Positions 1 through 5,431 of a stretch of DNA of 10,906 bases are shown piece after piece. Within the stretch, counting starts at the first letter, position 1, and every line of letters starts with the position of its first letter. Both the position numbers and the translations under genes were made by a program. Source of the stretch: an uncultured Bacillota bacterium (GTDB taxonomy: Bacteria > Bacillota > Clostridia > Oscillospirales > Oscillospiraceae). The stretch lies in the NCBI GenBank assembly GCA_937890735.1, contig CALACZ010000158.1:1-10906 (forward strand), given 5' to 3'. The notes beneath the pieces are model-generated. The model saw only the letters and a program-made list of their open reading frames with translations. It made no database searches and had not been told where the DNA came from.

Positions 1-425
1 CCTACAGCAAGCACGGCTATGAGATCGCCGTCGTCGGCGAGAGCCAGCGCACCGCGAGCTACGCCGGCATCAAGGTCGATCGCGTCATTATCCGCACCAT
101 GGTGCTCTCCGGCGCGGTGTGCGGTCTGATGGGTCTGCTGCTCACCGCCGGCATCGACCATACGCTCACCACCACCATCGTTGATGGGCGCGGCTTCACC
201 GCCGTTATGGTCTCGTGGCTGGCAAAATTCAACCCGCTCGCCATGGTCTTTACGAGCCTGCTGCTCGTCGTGCTCAACCGCGGCGCGAGCGAAATTTCCA
301 GCCAGTTCTATCTCAACCATTCCTTTGCCGACATTCTCACCGGCATCATCCTGTTCTTCATCATCGGCTGCGAATTCTTCCTGACCTATAAGATCAGCCT
401 GCGCGGCAGCAAAAAGGAGGTGTGA
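1..425 (+). CDS. BMP-family ABC transporter permease (YufP/NupB-like), 3' part
   Basis: This is the C-terminal part of a membrane permease whose 5' end lies outside the window. The reading frame is open from base 3 to a TGA at 423-425. The visible part begins with a cytoplasmic coupling segment (GESQRTASYAGIK) typical of the BPD_transp_2 family, in which a Gly/Glu-x-x-x-Ala-x-x-Ala-Gly pattern docks onto the ATPase. Two or three hydrophobic helices and a short basic tail follow. By family knowledge such permeases pair with a second, shorter permease, an ATPase and a BMP lipoprotein to import nucleosides or simple sugars. The second permease follows after 3 bases, and its ribosome site (AAGGAGG, 414-420) lies inside the last codons of this gene, so the two are cotranscribed and probably translationally coupled. 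The substrate cannot be read from the sequence. Confidence 0.9.
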   Translation, partial: YSKHGYEIAVVGESQRTASYAGIKVDRVIIRTMVLSGAVCGLMGLLLTAGIDHTLTTTIVDGRGFTAVMVSWLAKFNPLAMVFTSLLLVVLNRGASEISSQFYLNHSFADILTGIILFFIIGCEFFLTYKISLRGSKKEV

Positions 426-428
426 GCC

Positions 429-1421
429 ATGTTTGATTTTGCTTCGTTTCTTCCCCGCGCGGTCATGCAGGGCATCCCGCTGCTCTACGGCAGCACCGGC
501 GAAATTCTGACCGAAAAATCCGGCAACCTGAACCTGGGCATCCCGGGCGTCATGTACGTCGGCGGTATCTGCGGCGTTATCGGCGCGTTCTTCTATGAAC
601 AGGCCGTCCCCGCTGCCGAGATGAGCGCATGGCTCGCCATCGGCATTCCGCTTTTGTGCTCGCTGGCAGGCTCGCTGCTCATGGGGCTTCTGTACTGCCT
701 GCTCACGGTCACGCTGCGCGCCAACCAGAACGTCACCGGTCTTGCGCTCACCACGTTCGGCGTGGGCATCGGCAACTTCTTCGGCGGCTCGCTCATCAAG
801 CTCTCCGGCAGCGAGGTGCCGTCCATCGCCCTGTCCGCAACGAGCGCGTACTTCAGCAAATCCCTGCCGTTTGCCAAAAACCTTGGCTGGTTTGGGCAGA
901 TTTTCCTGTCCTACGGCTTTTTGGCGTATCTGGCGATCATCATCGCGCTGCTGTCGTCCTACTTCCTCAAGCACACCCGCGCAGGTCTGTATCTGCGCGC
1001 GGTCGGCGAAAACGCCGCCACGGCGGATGCCGCCGGTATCAACATCACGAAGTATAAGTACCTCGCCACCTGCATTGGCAGTATGATCGCGGGTCTCGGC
1101 GGTCTGTACTACGTCATGGACTACGCCTGCGGCGTGTGGTCGAACAACGCCTTCGGCGACCGCGGCTGGCTCGCCATCGCGCTGGTCATCTTCACGATCT
1201 GGCGTCCGAATGTCAGCGTGCTCGCCTCCATTCTCTTCGGCGGCTGCTACATCCTGTACATCTTCATCCCCACCGGCACGAACCTTGCCATCAAGGAGCT
1301 GTACAAGATGCTGCCCTACGTCGTGACGCTGATCGTGCTGATCGTCGTGTCGCTGCGCAAAAAGCGCGAGGACCAGCCGCCTCAGTCGCTGGGTCTTGCC
1401 TACTTCCGAGAGGAACGATAG
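429..1421 (+). CDS. BMP-family ABC transporter permease (YufQ/NupC-like)
   Basis: This is an intact 330-aa integral membrane protein and the second permease of the importer. The start ATG lies 8 bases after AAGGAGG. The N-terminus carries the conserved GEILTEKSGNLNLGIPG segment, the family hallmark after the first helix. About eight hydrophobic stretches follow, and the coupling motif GENAATADAAGIN (residues 193-205) marks the loop that contacts the ATPase. Length and motifs fit the YufQ/NupC class, which works with the YufP-type permease encoded just upstream. An ATPase and a BMP substrate-binding lipoprotein are expected further upstream, outside the window. The gene is last in the operon, because a strong terminator begins 13 bases after its stop. 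Nucleoside uptake is the best-known role of this class, but sugar uptake is possible. Confidence 0.92.
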   Translation: MFDFASFLPRAVMQGIPLLYGSTGEILTEKSGNLNLGIPGVMYVGGICGVIGAFFYEQAVPAAEMSAWLAIGIPLLCSLAGSLLMGLLYCLLTVTLRANQNVTGLALTTFGVGIGNFFGGSLIKLSGSEVPSIALSATSAYFSKSLPFAKNLGWFGQIFLSYGFLAYLAIIIALLSSYFLKHTRAGLYLRAVGENAATADAAGINITKYKYLATCIGSMIAGLGGLYYVMDYACGVWSNNAFGDRGWLAIALVIFTIWRPNVSVLASILFGGCYILYIFIPTGTNLAIKELYKMLPYVVTLIVLIVVSLRKKREDQPPQSLGLAYFREER

Positions 1422-1433
1422 AAAATATGAAAA

Positions 1434-1468
1434 TCCGACCTGCGGCAAAGCCGCAGGTCGGACTTTTT
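1434..1468 (+). terminator. Rho-independent terminator of the permease operon
   Basis: A perfect 12-bp stem (1434-1445 with 1451-1462, ccgacctgcgg arm) has a 5-base loop, CAAAG, and is followed by CTTTTT. It sits 13 bases after the permease stop codon. Confidence 0.93.
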
Positions 1469-1474
1469 GCGCGC

Positions 1475-1502
1475 TTGACAAATCGGCGCGGGTGGATATA
1501 AT
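1475..1502 (+). promoter_or_regulatory. Consensus sigma-A promoter, plus strand
   Basis: TTGACA at 1475-1480 and TATAAT at 1497-1502 are separated by 16 bases. The predicted start is near 1509, exactly where the 5' arm of a long-range RNA stem begins. No plus-strand protein gene of convincing quality follows, so the product is probably a non-coding or antisense RNA. It faces a second consensus promoter at 1747-1775. Confidence 0.82.
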
Positions 1503-1507
1503 AAAGA

Positions 1508-1722
1508 TAGGGTATCACAGCGAACGGTTGTGACCCTGAAAAGCAAAAGATTAGTTTGACTTATGCGTCAAAGAAACCGTCACTTGCCAGAGTGGCGGTT
1601 TCTGCCTTTAATACGAATCGTCACCGTATATCCAAAGATATGGAACGTGATCGTAATGGGCATTGACATCACCTCCCTTACGGGAAGTAGTCACGAACCG
1701 CCGCCATTTGCGTGATACCCTA
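1508..1722 (+). ncRNA. Candidate structured RNA / antisense RNA with paired ends
   Basis: The predicted transcript starts at its own terminal stem. Bases 1508-1518 (TAGGGTATCAC) pair perfectly with 1712-1722. A second long-range stem joins 1525-1534 with 1690-1700 (10 bp, one bulge at 1695). The enclosed part holds hairpins at 1555-1572 (TTTGAC arms), 1573-1602 (12 bp, one U-G pair), about 1612-1655 and 1674-1685. Some wobble pairs (1580 with 1595, 1627 with 1642) work only in the plus-strand RNA, whereas the tetraloops GCAA and GTAA form only in the minus-strand RNA, so the functional strand is undecided. It is multibranched and so unlike 6S RNA. A raiA-type or unnamed structured RNA, or an antisense partner of the minus-strand small ORF, are all possible. 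Confidence 0.5.
1580..1663 (-). CDS. Small 27-aa basic/beta-rich peptide, candidate type I toxin-like
   Basis: The ORF has ATG at 1663-1661, 27 codons and a TGA at 1582-1580. Its ribosome site is GGAGGTGAT (1676-1668), nine bases matching the 16S anti-SD consensus, with 8 bases between GGAGG and the ATG. The peptide begins MPITITFHIFGYTVT. Residues 3-18 alternate hydrophobic and Thr/Arg residues, as in a beta strand, and the tail (KGRNRHSGK) is strongly basic. A consensus promoter (1747-1775, minus) lies 84 bases upstream. The stop codon falls inside a hairpin (1573-1602) followed by TTTCTTT, which could terminate the message. The first bases of the ribosome site are held in a TCCC-GTAA-GGGA hairpin, and the plus-strand RNA covers the whole ORF. 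I do not recognise a named family. The toxin-like role is inferred from the layout. Confidence 0.55.
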   Translation of the reverse strand: MPITITFHIFGYTVTIRIKGRNRHSGK

Positions 1723-1746
1723 CCGGGGACTTGCGTCCTTAGTTAT

Positions 1747-1775
1747 ATTCTACAATGCGTGGCGAATTTTGTCAA
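1747..1775 (-). promoter_or_regulatory. Consensus sigma-A promoter for the small minus-strand ORF
   Basis: On the minus strand TTGACA (1775-1770) and TAGAAT (1752-1747) are separated by 17 bases. The start is expected near 1740, giving a leader of about 77 bases before the 27-codon ORF. The leader opens with a GGAC-GCAA-GTCC hairpin (1738-1727). The -35 lies in a small palindrome, GAATTT-TGTC-AAATTC (1764-1779). Confidence 0.75.
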
Positions 1776-1946
1776 ATTCTCAGGGCTTCACCGCACAATT
1801 CGGCAAGCAGATTCGGCGAGAGATTTTTCGTCAAGGCAAGGTTTGGAAAACGCAGGAATACTTTGTGTATTTCGCGTTTTTCAAACCGCGGCAATGGCGG
1901 AAAAGATCCGCCGAAGCGCGCCGGCGCAATTGTACGGTGATGCCCC
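1776..1946. repeat. Gene-free stretch with long hairpin, possible interspersed repeat
   Basis: No gene is supported here. A long hairpin spans 1840-1887: 14 bp with one G-U pair (GGTTTGG arm at 1840-1853 with 1874-1887), continued inward by AATAC/GTATT (1857-1861 with 1867-1871). A smaller hairpin, GGCGGA-AAAGA-TCCGCC, and a GCGCCGGCGC palindrome follow up to about 1927. Near-direct repeats ATTCGGCAAG and ATTCGGCGAG lie around 1798-1820. The hairpins lie downstream of the Dabb gene on the minus strand and could serve as its terminator, though no good U tract follows them. Confidence 0.45.
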
Positions 1947-2231
1947 TCAAATCTCAAAATCCACCGCGATGCGCGTTTCGCGGATGGACTTGCACAGCCC
2001 GGACGCCGCGACGTGGCGCGGGTCGTTCTTGTAGCGGTCCAGCGCCGCCAGATCGTCAAAATCCGCGATCAGGCAGGCGTCAAAGTTGCCGCCGCCGGCG
2101 CAGTCCACACCGATCTGCATCGCCTTGAGCTCCGGGATGACCCCGTCGAGCGCGCGCAGCGCGTTCAGAAATTCGTGCATCTGCGCTTCTGTTCCCGGCT
2201 GGAATTTCCATGCCACAACGTGTCGGATCAT
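1947..2231 (-). CDS. Dabb domain (stress-responsive A/B barrel) protein
   Basis: This 94-aa protein has the length of a single Dabb domain. It opens with MIRHVVAWKF, the usual first strand with conserved His, and contains GGGNFDACLIADFDD and YKNDPRH, matching the typical 'D..l...F.d..aL..Y..hP.H' pattern. Dabb proteins fold as a dimeric alpha-beta barrel. Most bacterial members have no assigned reaction, and some related folds act in polyketide cyclisation or heme chemistry. The start is supported by GGAGG (2245-2241), 9 bases upstream. The gene is divergent from the DUF1653 gene with 42 bases between start codons. A weak minus-strand promoter (TTGTAT, 18 bases, TATAAA near 2256) may drive it. 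The function is unknown. Confidence 0.85.
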   Translation of the reverse strand: MIRHVVAWKFQPGTEAQMHEFLNALRALDGVIPELKAMQIGVDCAGGGNFDACLIADFDDLAALDRYKNDPRHVAASGLCKSIRETRIAVDFEI

Positions 2232-2273
2232 ATCAAAATACCTCCAAAATATAATTTATAACAGGTGAAAACG

Positions 2274-2492
2274 ATGGAATACAACATCAAACCCGGCGTC
2301 TGGAAACATTTCAAGGGCAATGAATACCGCGTTCTGTGCGTAGCGACACACTCAGAGACGCTTGAGCCGATGGTCGTGTATCAGGCGCTGTACGGTGAGC
2401 GCGGCATCTGGGTGCGCCCGGCGCGGATGTGGTGCGAGAACGTGGAGCGGGACGGCAAAACGCAGCCGCGCTTTACGCGCATCGGCGACTAA
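2274..2492 (+). CDS. DUF1653 domain protein
   Basis: This 72-aa protein shows the DUF1653 pattern: an N-terminal PGVWKHFKGNEYRVL, then HSETLEPMVVYQALYG and IWVRPARMW. The family is a small beta-barrel-like fold of unknown function, common in Firmicutes and Proteobacteria. I chose the ATG at 2274 because AGGTGA (2263-2268) precedes it by 5 bases. An in-frame GTG at 2265 overlaps that ribosome site and is less likely. The stop codon overlaps by 4 bases that of the convergent DUF3006 gene. A TATAAT at 2250-2255 has no good -35 and would leave almost no leader, so the promoter is not assigned. Confidence 0.85.
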   Translation: MEYNIKPGVWKHFKGNEYRVLCVATHSETLEPMVVYQALYGERGIWVRPARMWCENVERDGKTQPRFTRIGD

Positions 2493-2650
2493 TCCGCCAC
2501 GCGCCACTCAAAATTTTCAAAGATCAGCCGCATTCCCTCACGCAGCCCGTCCGGCAGCAGCGCCAGCGCCGTGCGGCTCTCCTCGCCGTCTGCCCCGCGC
2601 AAAACGGCATAATCGCCGTCGATCTCCACAACGGTTCGTTCCATTCGCAT
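2489..2650 (-). CDS. DUF3006-like small protein
   Basis: This 53-aa ORF is short enough to be missed by gene callers. It begins MRMERTVVEIDGDYAVLRG, matching the DUF3006 pattern of a 'd.fEgd.AvLe..dG' strand, followed by 'lP.gl.eGd.l' (here LLPDGLREGMRL). DUF3006 proteins are small beta-rich proteins of unknown function in Firmicutes. A ribosome site (GGAGGGAG) precedes the ATG at 2650 by about 9-12 bases, and an ATG two codons inside is an alternative start. It converges on the DUF1653 gene with a 4-base overlap of stop codons. The TGG-rich C-terminus (FEWRVAD) is slightly atypical. Confidence 0.75.
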   Translation of the reverse strand: MRMERTVVEIDGDYAVLRGADGEESRTALALLPDGLREGMRLIFENFEWRVAD

Positions 2651-2680
2651 TTTTGTGTTCTCCCTCCGCTAAAATTTTTA

Positions 2681-2709
2681 TTGCCCCCCGGCGCTGAATT
2701 TGCTATACT
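2681..2709 (+). promoter_or_regulatory. Sigma-A promoter of the cytidylate-kinase-like gene
   Basis: TTGCCC (2681-2686), a 17-base spacer and TATACT (2704-2709) place the start near 2716, just ahead of the GGGAGG ribosome site at 2729-2734. Confidence 0.75.
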
Positions 2710-2741
2710 ATACCTGAAGAATTTGAATGGGAGGCGTTCCT

Positions 2742-3350
2742 ATGACAAACAAAGTCATCACCATCAGCCGCCAGTTCGGCAGCGGCGGACGGACGATCGG
2801 TAAAGAAGTCGCCAAGCGGCTCGGCATCCCGTATTACGATAAAGAGCTGGTGGACCGAGTCGCAAAGGAGAGCGGTTTTTCGCATGAGTTCATCGAAGAG
2901 ATCGGCGAATATGCCTCTGTGACCAGCAGCTTTCTGTTTAACATCGCCGTGTCGTCGCACCCGATGGGGCTGATCGACACGATGTCGGTCTCCGACAAGC
3001 TCTACGTCTGCCAGACCAACGTCATCCGCGACCTCGCGAATCAGGGTCCGTGCGTGATCGTCGGGCGCTGCGCCGACTACATCCTGCGCGGTCGCCCCGA
3101 TGTGCTGGATATTTTCATCCACGCCGACTATGAGCACCGCGCCGCGCGCGTGCTTGAGCGCTACGGCGAGACGAACCAGCCGCTCAAAAGGCGTTTGCAG
3201 GAAAAAGACAGCAAGCGCAAGGTCTACTACAAGCACTACACCAACCAGAACTGGGGCGAAGCGCAGAACTATCACCTGTGCCTCAACAGCGGTCTGATCG
3301 GCGTGGACAAATGCGTGGACATCATCTGCGACATCGCGGAAATGCCCTGA
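2742..3350 (+). CDS. Cytidylate kinase-like family protein (P-loop)
   Basis: This 202-aa P-loop kinase-like protein is of the cytidylate-kinase-like (AAA_26) family. The opening ITISRQFGSGGRTIG (residues 6-20) is the altered Walker A typical of this family, which replaces the GxxGxGK[ST] of true Cmk. The KRLGIPYYDKELVDRVAKESG segment follows, then a lid-like region (VIVGRCADYILRGRP) and a C-terminal basic part. These proteins are widespread in Clostridia and their substrate is unproven, so calling it a CMP kinase would be too strong. The start at 2742 is fixed by GGGAGG (2729-2734) with a 7-base gap. An ATG at 2727 overlaps that site and is rejected. It is monocistronic, with its own promoter and a UUCG-looped terminator. 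Confidence 0.88.
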   Translation: MTNKVITISRQFGSGGRTIGKEVAKRLGIPYYDKELVDRVAKESGFSHEFIEEIGEYASVTSSFLFNIAVSSHPMGLIDTMSVSDKLYVCQTNVIRDLANQGPCVIVGRCADYILRGRPDVLDIFIHADYEHRAARVLERYGETNQPLKRRLQEKDSKRKVYYKHYTNQNWGEAQNYHLCLNSGLIGVDKCVDIICDIAEMP

Positions 3351-3365
3351 ATCCCGTCATACAGT

Positions 3366-3391
3366 GGAGCGGCTTCGGTCGCTCCGCTTTT
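3366..3391 (+). terminator. Terminator with UUCG tetraloop
   Basis: An 8-bp stem (GGAGCGGC at 3366-3373 with 3378-3385, one G-U pair) closes a TTCG loop and is followed by GCTTTTA. It lies between two convergent genes, and its U tract overlaps the stop codon of the Nudix gene. Confidence 0.9.
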
Positions 3392-3860
3392 ATATTGCCA
3401 TTGCCCTCCCGTTCAGGACCGCTTCTGCCAGCGTTTCGCCCTCGTAGCGCAGCTTGAGCGAGAAAAACGGGACGTTTTTTTGCATCAGGTCGAGGAAAAT
3501 GCGGTCGCCCGCCCACTGCGGCAGCGCCAGCAGGCGCTCTTTTTCGATCCACTCGAGCTGCCCCTCGTCGCACTCGCGCAGCGTGCCGGTAAAGCCCACG
3601 GCGTGGAACAGGTGCATATATTCCGTCTCCCAGCGGTCGGAGACAAACGTAATGATGCCGCAGTAGCGAAACTCCGTCAGCCGCAGCCCCGTCTCCTCGC
3701 GCACCTCGCGCAGCACGCAGTCCTCCGGGCTCTCGCCGGGCTCAAATTTGCCGCCGATGCCGATCCACTTGTCGCGGTTCTCGTCGTGCTCCTTTTTGAT
3801 GCGGTGCAGCATCAGATACTGCCCGTCCCGCTCGATGTAGCAAAGGCTCGTATTTTTCAT
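3390..3860 (-). CDS. Nudix hydrolase, MutT/MutX 8-oxo-dGTP diphosphatase type
   Basis: This 156-aa protein carries a complete Nudix box at residues 37-59: GKFEPGE, seven residues, REVREETGL. All metal-binding glutamates (Glu52, Glu55, Glu56) are present. The N-terminus (MKNTSLCYIERDGQYLMLHR) and the KWIGIGGKFE strand match the MutX/MTH1-like group, which hydrolyses 8-oxo-dGTP to the monophosphate and keeps oxidised guanine out of DNA. The exact substrate is inferred. The start at 3860 is chosen because GGGAGGTG lies just upstream and homologous proteins begin here. A longer frame of 33 extra codons passes through the promoter. A TTTACT-17-TACAAT promoter precedes it. Confidence 0.92.
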   Translation of the reverse strand: MKNTSLCYIERDGQYLMLHRIKKEHDENRDKWIGIGGKFEPGESPEDCVLREVREETGLRLTEFRYCGIITFVSDRWETEYMHLFHAVGFTGTLRECDEGQLEWIEKERLLALPQWAGDRIFLDLMQKNVPFFSLKLRYEGETLAEAVLNGRAMAI

Positions 3861-3888
3861 CCCGCACCTCCCGGCTGCCTCTGGGAGT

Positions 3889-3917
3889 ATTGTAGCAGGT
3901 TCAGCCGCAAAAGTAAA
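3889..3917 (-). promoter_or_regulatory. Promoter of the Nudix gene
   Basis: On the minus strand TTTACT (3917-3912), 17 bases and TACAAT (3894-3889) lie about 30 bases upstream of the Nudix start codon. Confidence 0.72.
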
Positions 3918-3997
3918 CGGGCGGTTTTTTGTGAGAGTTTCACAACTTTTGCATCGCAAGTTTGGCAGTTGTCACAATCCAAGCGCCGCCGCTTCTA

Positions 3998-4006
3998 TGC
4001 TATAAT
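3998..4006 (+). promoter_or_regulatory. Extended -10 promoter of the ABC ATPase gene
   Basis: TGCTATAAT is a perfect extended -10 (TGN before TATAAT at 4001-4006). No -35 is found at normal spacing. TTGTCA at 3969-3974 is 26 bases away and too far. The start is expected near 4013, which leaves an unusually long leader of about 177 bases. Confidence 0.7.
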
Positions 4007-4012
4007 AAGGTA

Positions 4013-4189
4013 TCTTCATCCGCCTGCCGCAATCCACTATACGCCGCAGGATGGAAAATAAAAAGGAGGTCAGTCAAATTCCGCGGGACTCGCGGTGCGG
4101 TATTGTGGAGACATACCGTAATGCGTCCGCCAAGCCCGGCGGTCGTGAGGGCGCGCATTGCAGAGGCAGCGCGGTCAGGGTCGAGAATT
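4013..4189 (+). promoter_or_regulatory. Long structured leader with displaced ribosome site
   Basis: A very strong ribosome site, AAAAAGGAGG, lies at 4060-4069, but no ATG/GTG/TTG start follows it at usual distance in the gene's frame. The ATPase start codon is 120 bases further on. The tetranucleotide AATT occurs just after that site (4077-4080) and again directly before the ATG (4186-4189). Removing the 109 bases between would put AAGGAGG 11 bases from the start. The extra segment can fold: CCGCG/CGCGG at its left end, CGGTAT/ATACCG, and CCGCC/GGCGG. The immediate upstream sequence of the ATG (AGGG, 9 bases away) is only a weak ribosome site. An insertion and a regulatory leader are both possible. 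Confidence 0.5.
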
Positions 4190-5380
4190 ATGGCAAAAGT
4201 CGTACTGCAAAACGTAAAGAAGATCTACCCGTTCGTCAGTGGGGAAGAGAAGAAAAAGAAGAAGAAAAAGGGTGAGGACGAAGCCCCGGCTGAGAAGAAG
4301 GCAAACCTTCAGATCACCGCGCAGGGCGTCGTCGCCGTGCAGGAGTTCAATCTGGAGATCGCCGATAAGGAATTTATCGTGCTCGTCGGTCCGTCCGGCT
4401 GCGGCAAATCTACCACCCTGCGCATGATCGCCGGTCTGGAAGAGATCACCGAGGGCGATCTGTACATCGGCGACAAGCGCATGAACGACGTCGCGCCGAA
4501 GGACCGCGACATCGCCATGGTGTTCCAGAACTACGCGCTGTATCCCCACATGACCGTTTATGATAACATGGCGTTCTCGCTCAAGCTCAAGAAAACGCCC
4601 AAGGCGGAGATCGACCGCAAGGTTCGCGAGGCAGCCGAGATCTTGGATATTACCCAGTACCTGAGCCGCAAGCCGAAGGCTCTGTCCGGCGGTCAGCGGC
4701 AGCGTGTCGCCATCGGTCGCGCCATCGTGCGTAACCCGAAGGTGTTCCTGATGGACGAACCGCTGTCCAACCTCGACGCCAAGCTCCGCAACCAGATGCG
4801 CGCGGAGATCATCAAGCTGCGTGAAAAGATCGACACTACGTTCGTCTACGTCACCCACGACCAGGTGGAGGCAATGACGCTGGGCGACCGCATCGTCATC
4901 ATGCGCGACGGCTTTATTCAGCAGATCGGCACGCCGCAGGAGGTCTTTAACCACCCGGCGAACCTGTTTGTCGCGGGCTTCATCGGCACGCCGCAGATGA
5001 ACTTCTTCAACGCCGCGCTCACGAAGAAGGGCGACAAGTACGTCGCCACCATCCTCGGGCACGACGTGGAGCTGCCGGAGGACAAACAGCAGGCGCTGAA
5101 GAGCATGGCGGACGTTCCCGCGTCCGTGATCGTCGGCGTGCGCCCGGTACATATCCATCTGGCGGACGAAGGCATCGACGCGACGGTCGATGTGTCCGAG
5201 CTGATGGGCAGCGAGCTGCATCTGCACGTCCGTTCCGGCGATCAGGACGTCGTCATCGTCGTCCCGACGACCGACGTCGATCTCAACGCCGTCCACGGCG
5301 GTCACAAGGCGATCAAGTACACCTTCCGCCCGGAGCTGATGCACTTCTTCTACACCGACACGGAGAAAAACATCTTCTAA
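4190..5380 (+). CDS. Carbohydrate ABC transporter ATPase (UgpC/MsmK/MalK type)
   Basis: This 396-aa cytoplasmic ATPase of the CUT1 sugar importer class has a full motif set. These are Walker A GPSGCGKST (67-75), Q-loop Gln113 (VFQNYALYPHMTVYDN), signature LSGGQ (165-169), Walker B VFLMDE (185-190), D-loop SNLD (193-196) and H-loop His223 (VTHDQ). The C-terminal third is the MalK/UgpC-type TOBE/OB region. Between the first strand and the VAVQEFNLEI strand sits an extra charged segment, about residues 17-45, with seven lysines in a row (21-27). No permease or binding protein is adjacent, so it may serve several importers, as MsmK does in streptococci. That is inference. The start at 4190 follows homology. 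An in-frame ATG at 4121 preceded by GGAG would add 23 residues of unlikely composition. Confidence 0.92.
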   Translation: MAKVVLQNVKKIYPFVSGEEKKKKKKKGEDEAPAEKKANLQITAQGVVAVQEFNLEIADKEFIVLVGPSGCGKSTTLRMIAGLEEITEGDLYIGDKRMNDVAPKDRDIAMVFQNYALYPHMTVYDNMAFSLKLKKTPKAEIDRKVREAAEILDITQYLSRKPKALSGGQRQRVAIGRAIVRNPKVFLMDEPLSNLDAKLRNQMRAEIIKLREKIDTTFVYVTHDQVEAMTLGDRIVIMRDGFIQQIGTPQEVFNHPANLFVAGFIGTPQMNFFNAALTKKGDKYVATILGHDVELPEDKQQALKSMADVPASVIVGVRPVHIHLADEGIDATVDVSELMGSELHLHVRSGDQDVVIVVPTTDVDLNAVHGGHKAIKYTFRPELMHFFYTDTEKNIF

Positions 5381-5395
5381 GACAGTCTCATTTTC

Positions 5396-5430
5396 CGGCG
5401 GAAACCGTTTTTACGGTTTCCGCCGTACTT
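5396..5430 (+). terminator. Terminator of the ABC ATPase gene
   Basis: A perfect 13-bp stem (CGGCGGAAACCGT, 5396-5408, with 5413-5425) closes a TTTT loop. The tail (TACTT) is only modestly U-rich, so some read-through towards glpK is possible. Confidence 0.8.
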
Positions 5431-5431
5431 T

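Noticed and set aside
1508..1722. 6S RNA
   Set aside because: The RNA is multibranched with several independent hairpins inside, while 6S RNA has one long arm with a central bubble.
1663..2128. Plus-strand ORFs of 120-138 codons in the region of the small RNA and the Dabb gene
   Set aside because: They run antisense through the Dabb gene and the hairpins, lack ribosome sites and look like no family.
4051..4275. 74-codon ORF in the ATPase leader as a leader peptide
   Set aside because: No ribosome site lies before its ATG, and it overlaps the ATPase start in another frame with unlikely composition. The strong AAGGAGG lies inside it.
4175..5344. 389-codon minus-strand ORF opposite the ABC ATPase
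   Set aside because: It is a shadow of the G+C-rich ATPase codons, with a Val/Asp/Arg-rich low-complexity product and no family motifs.
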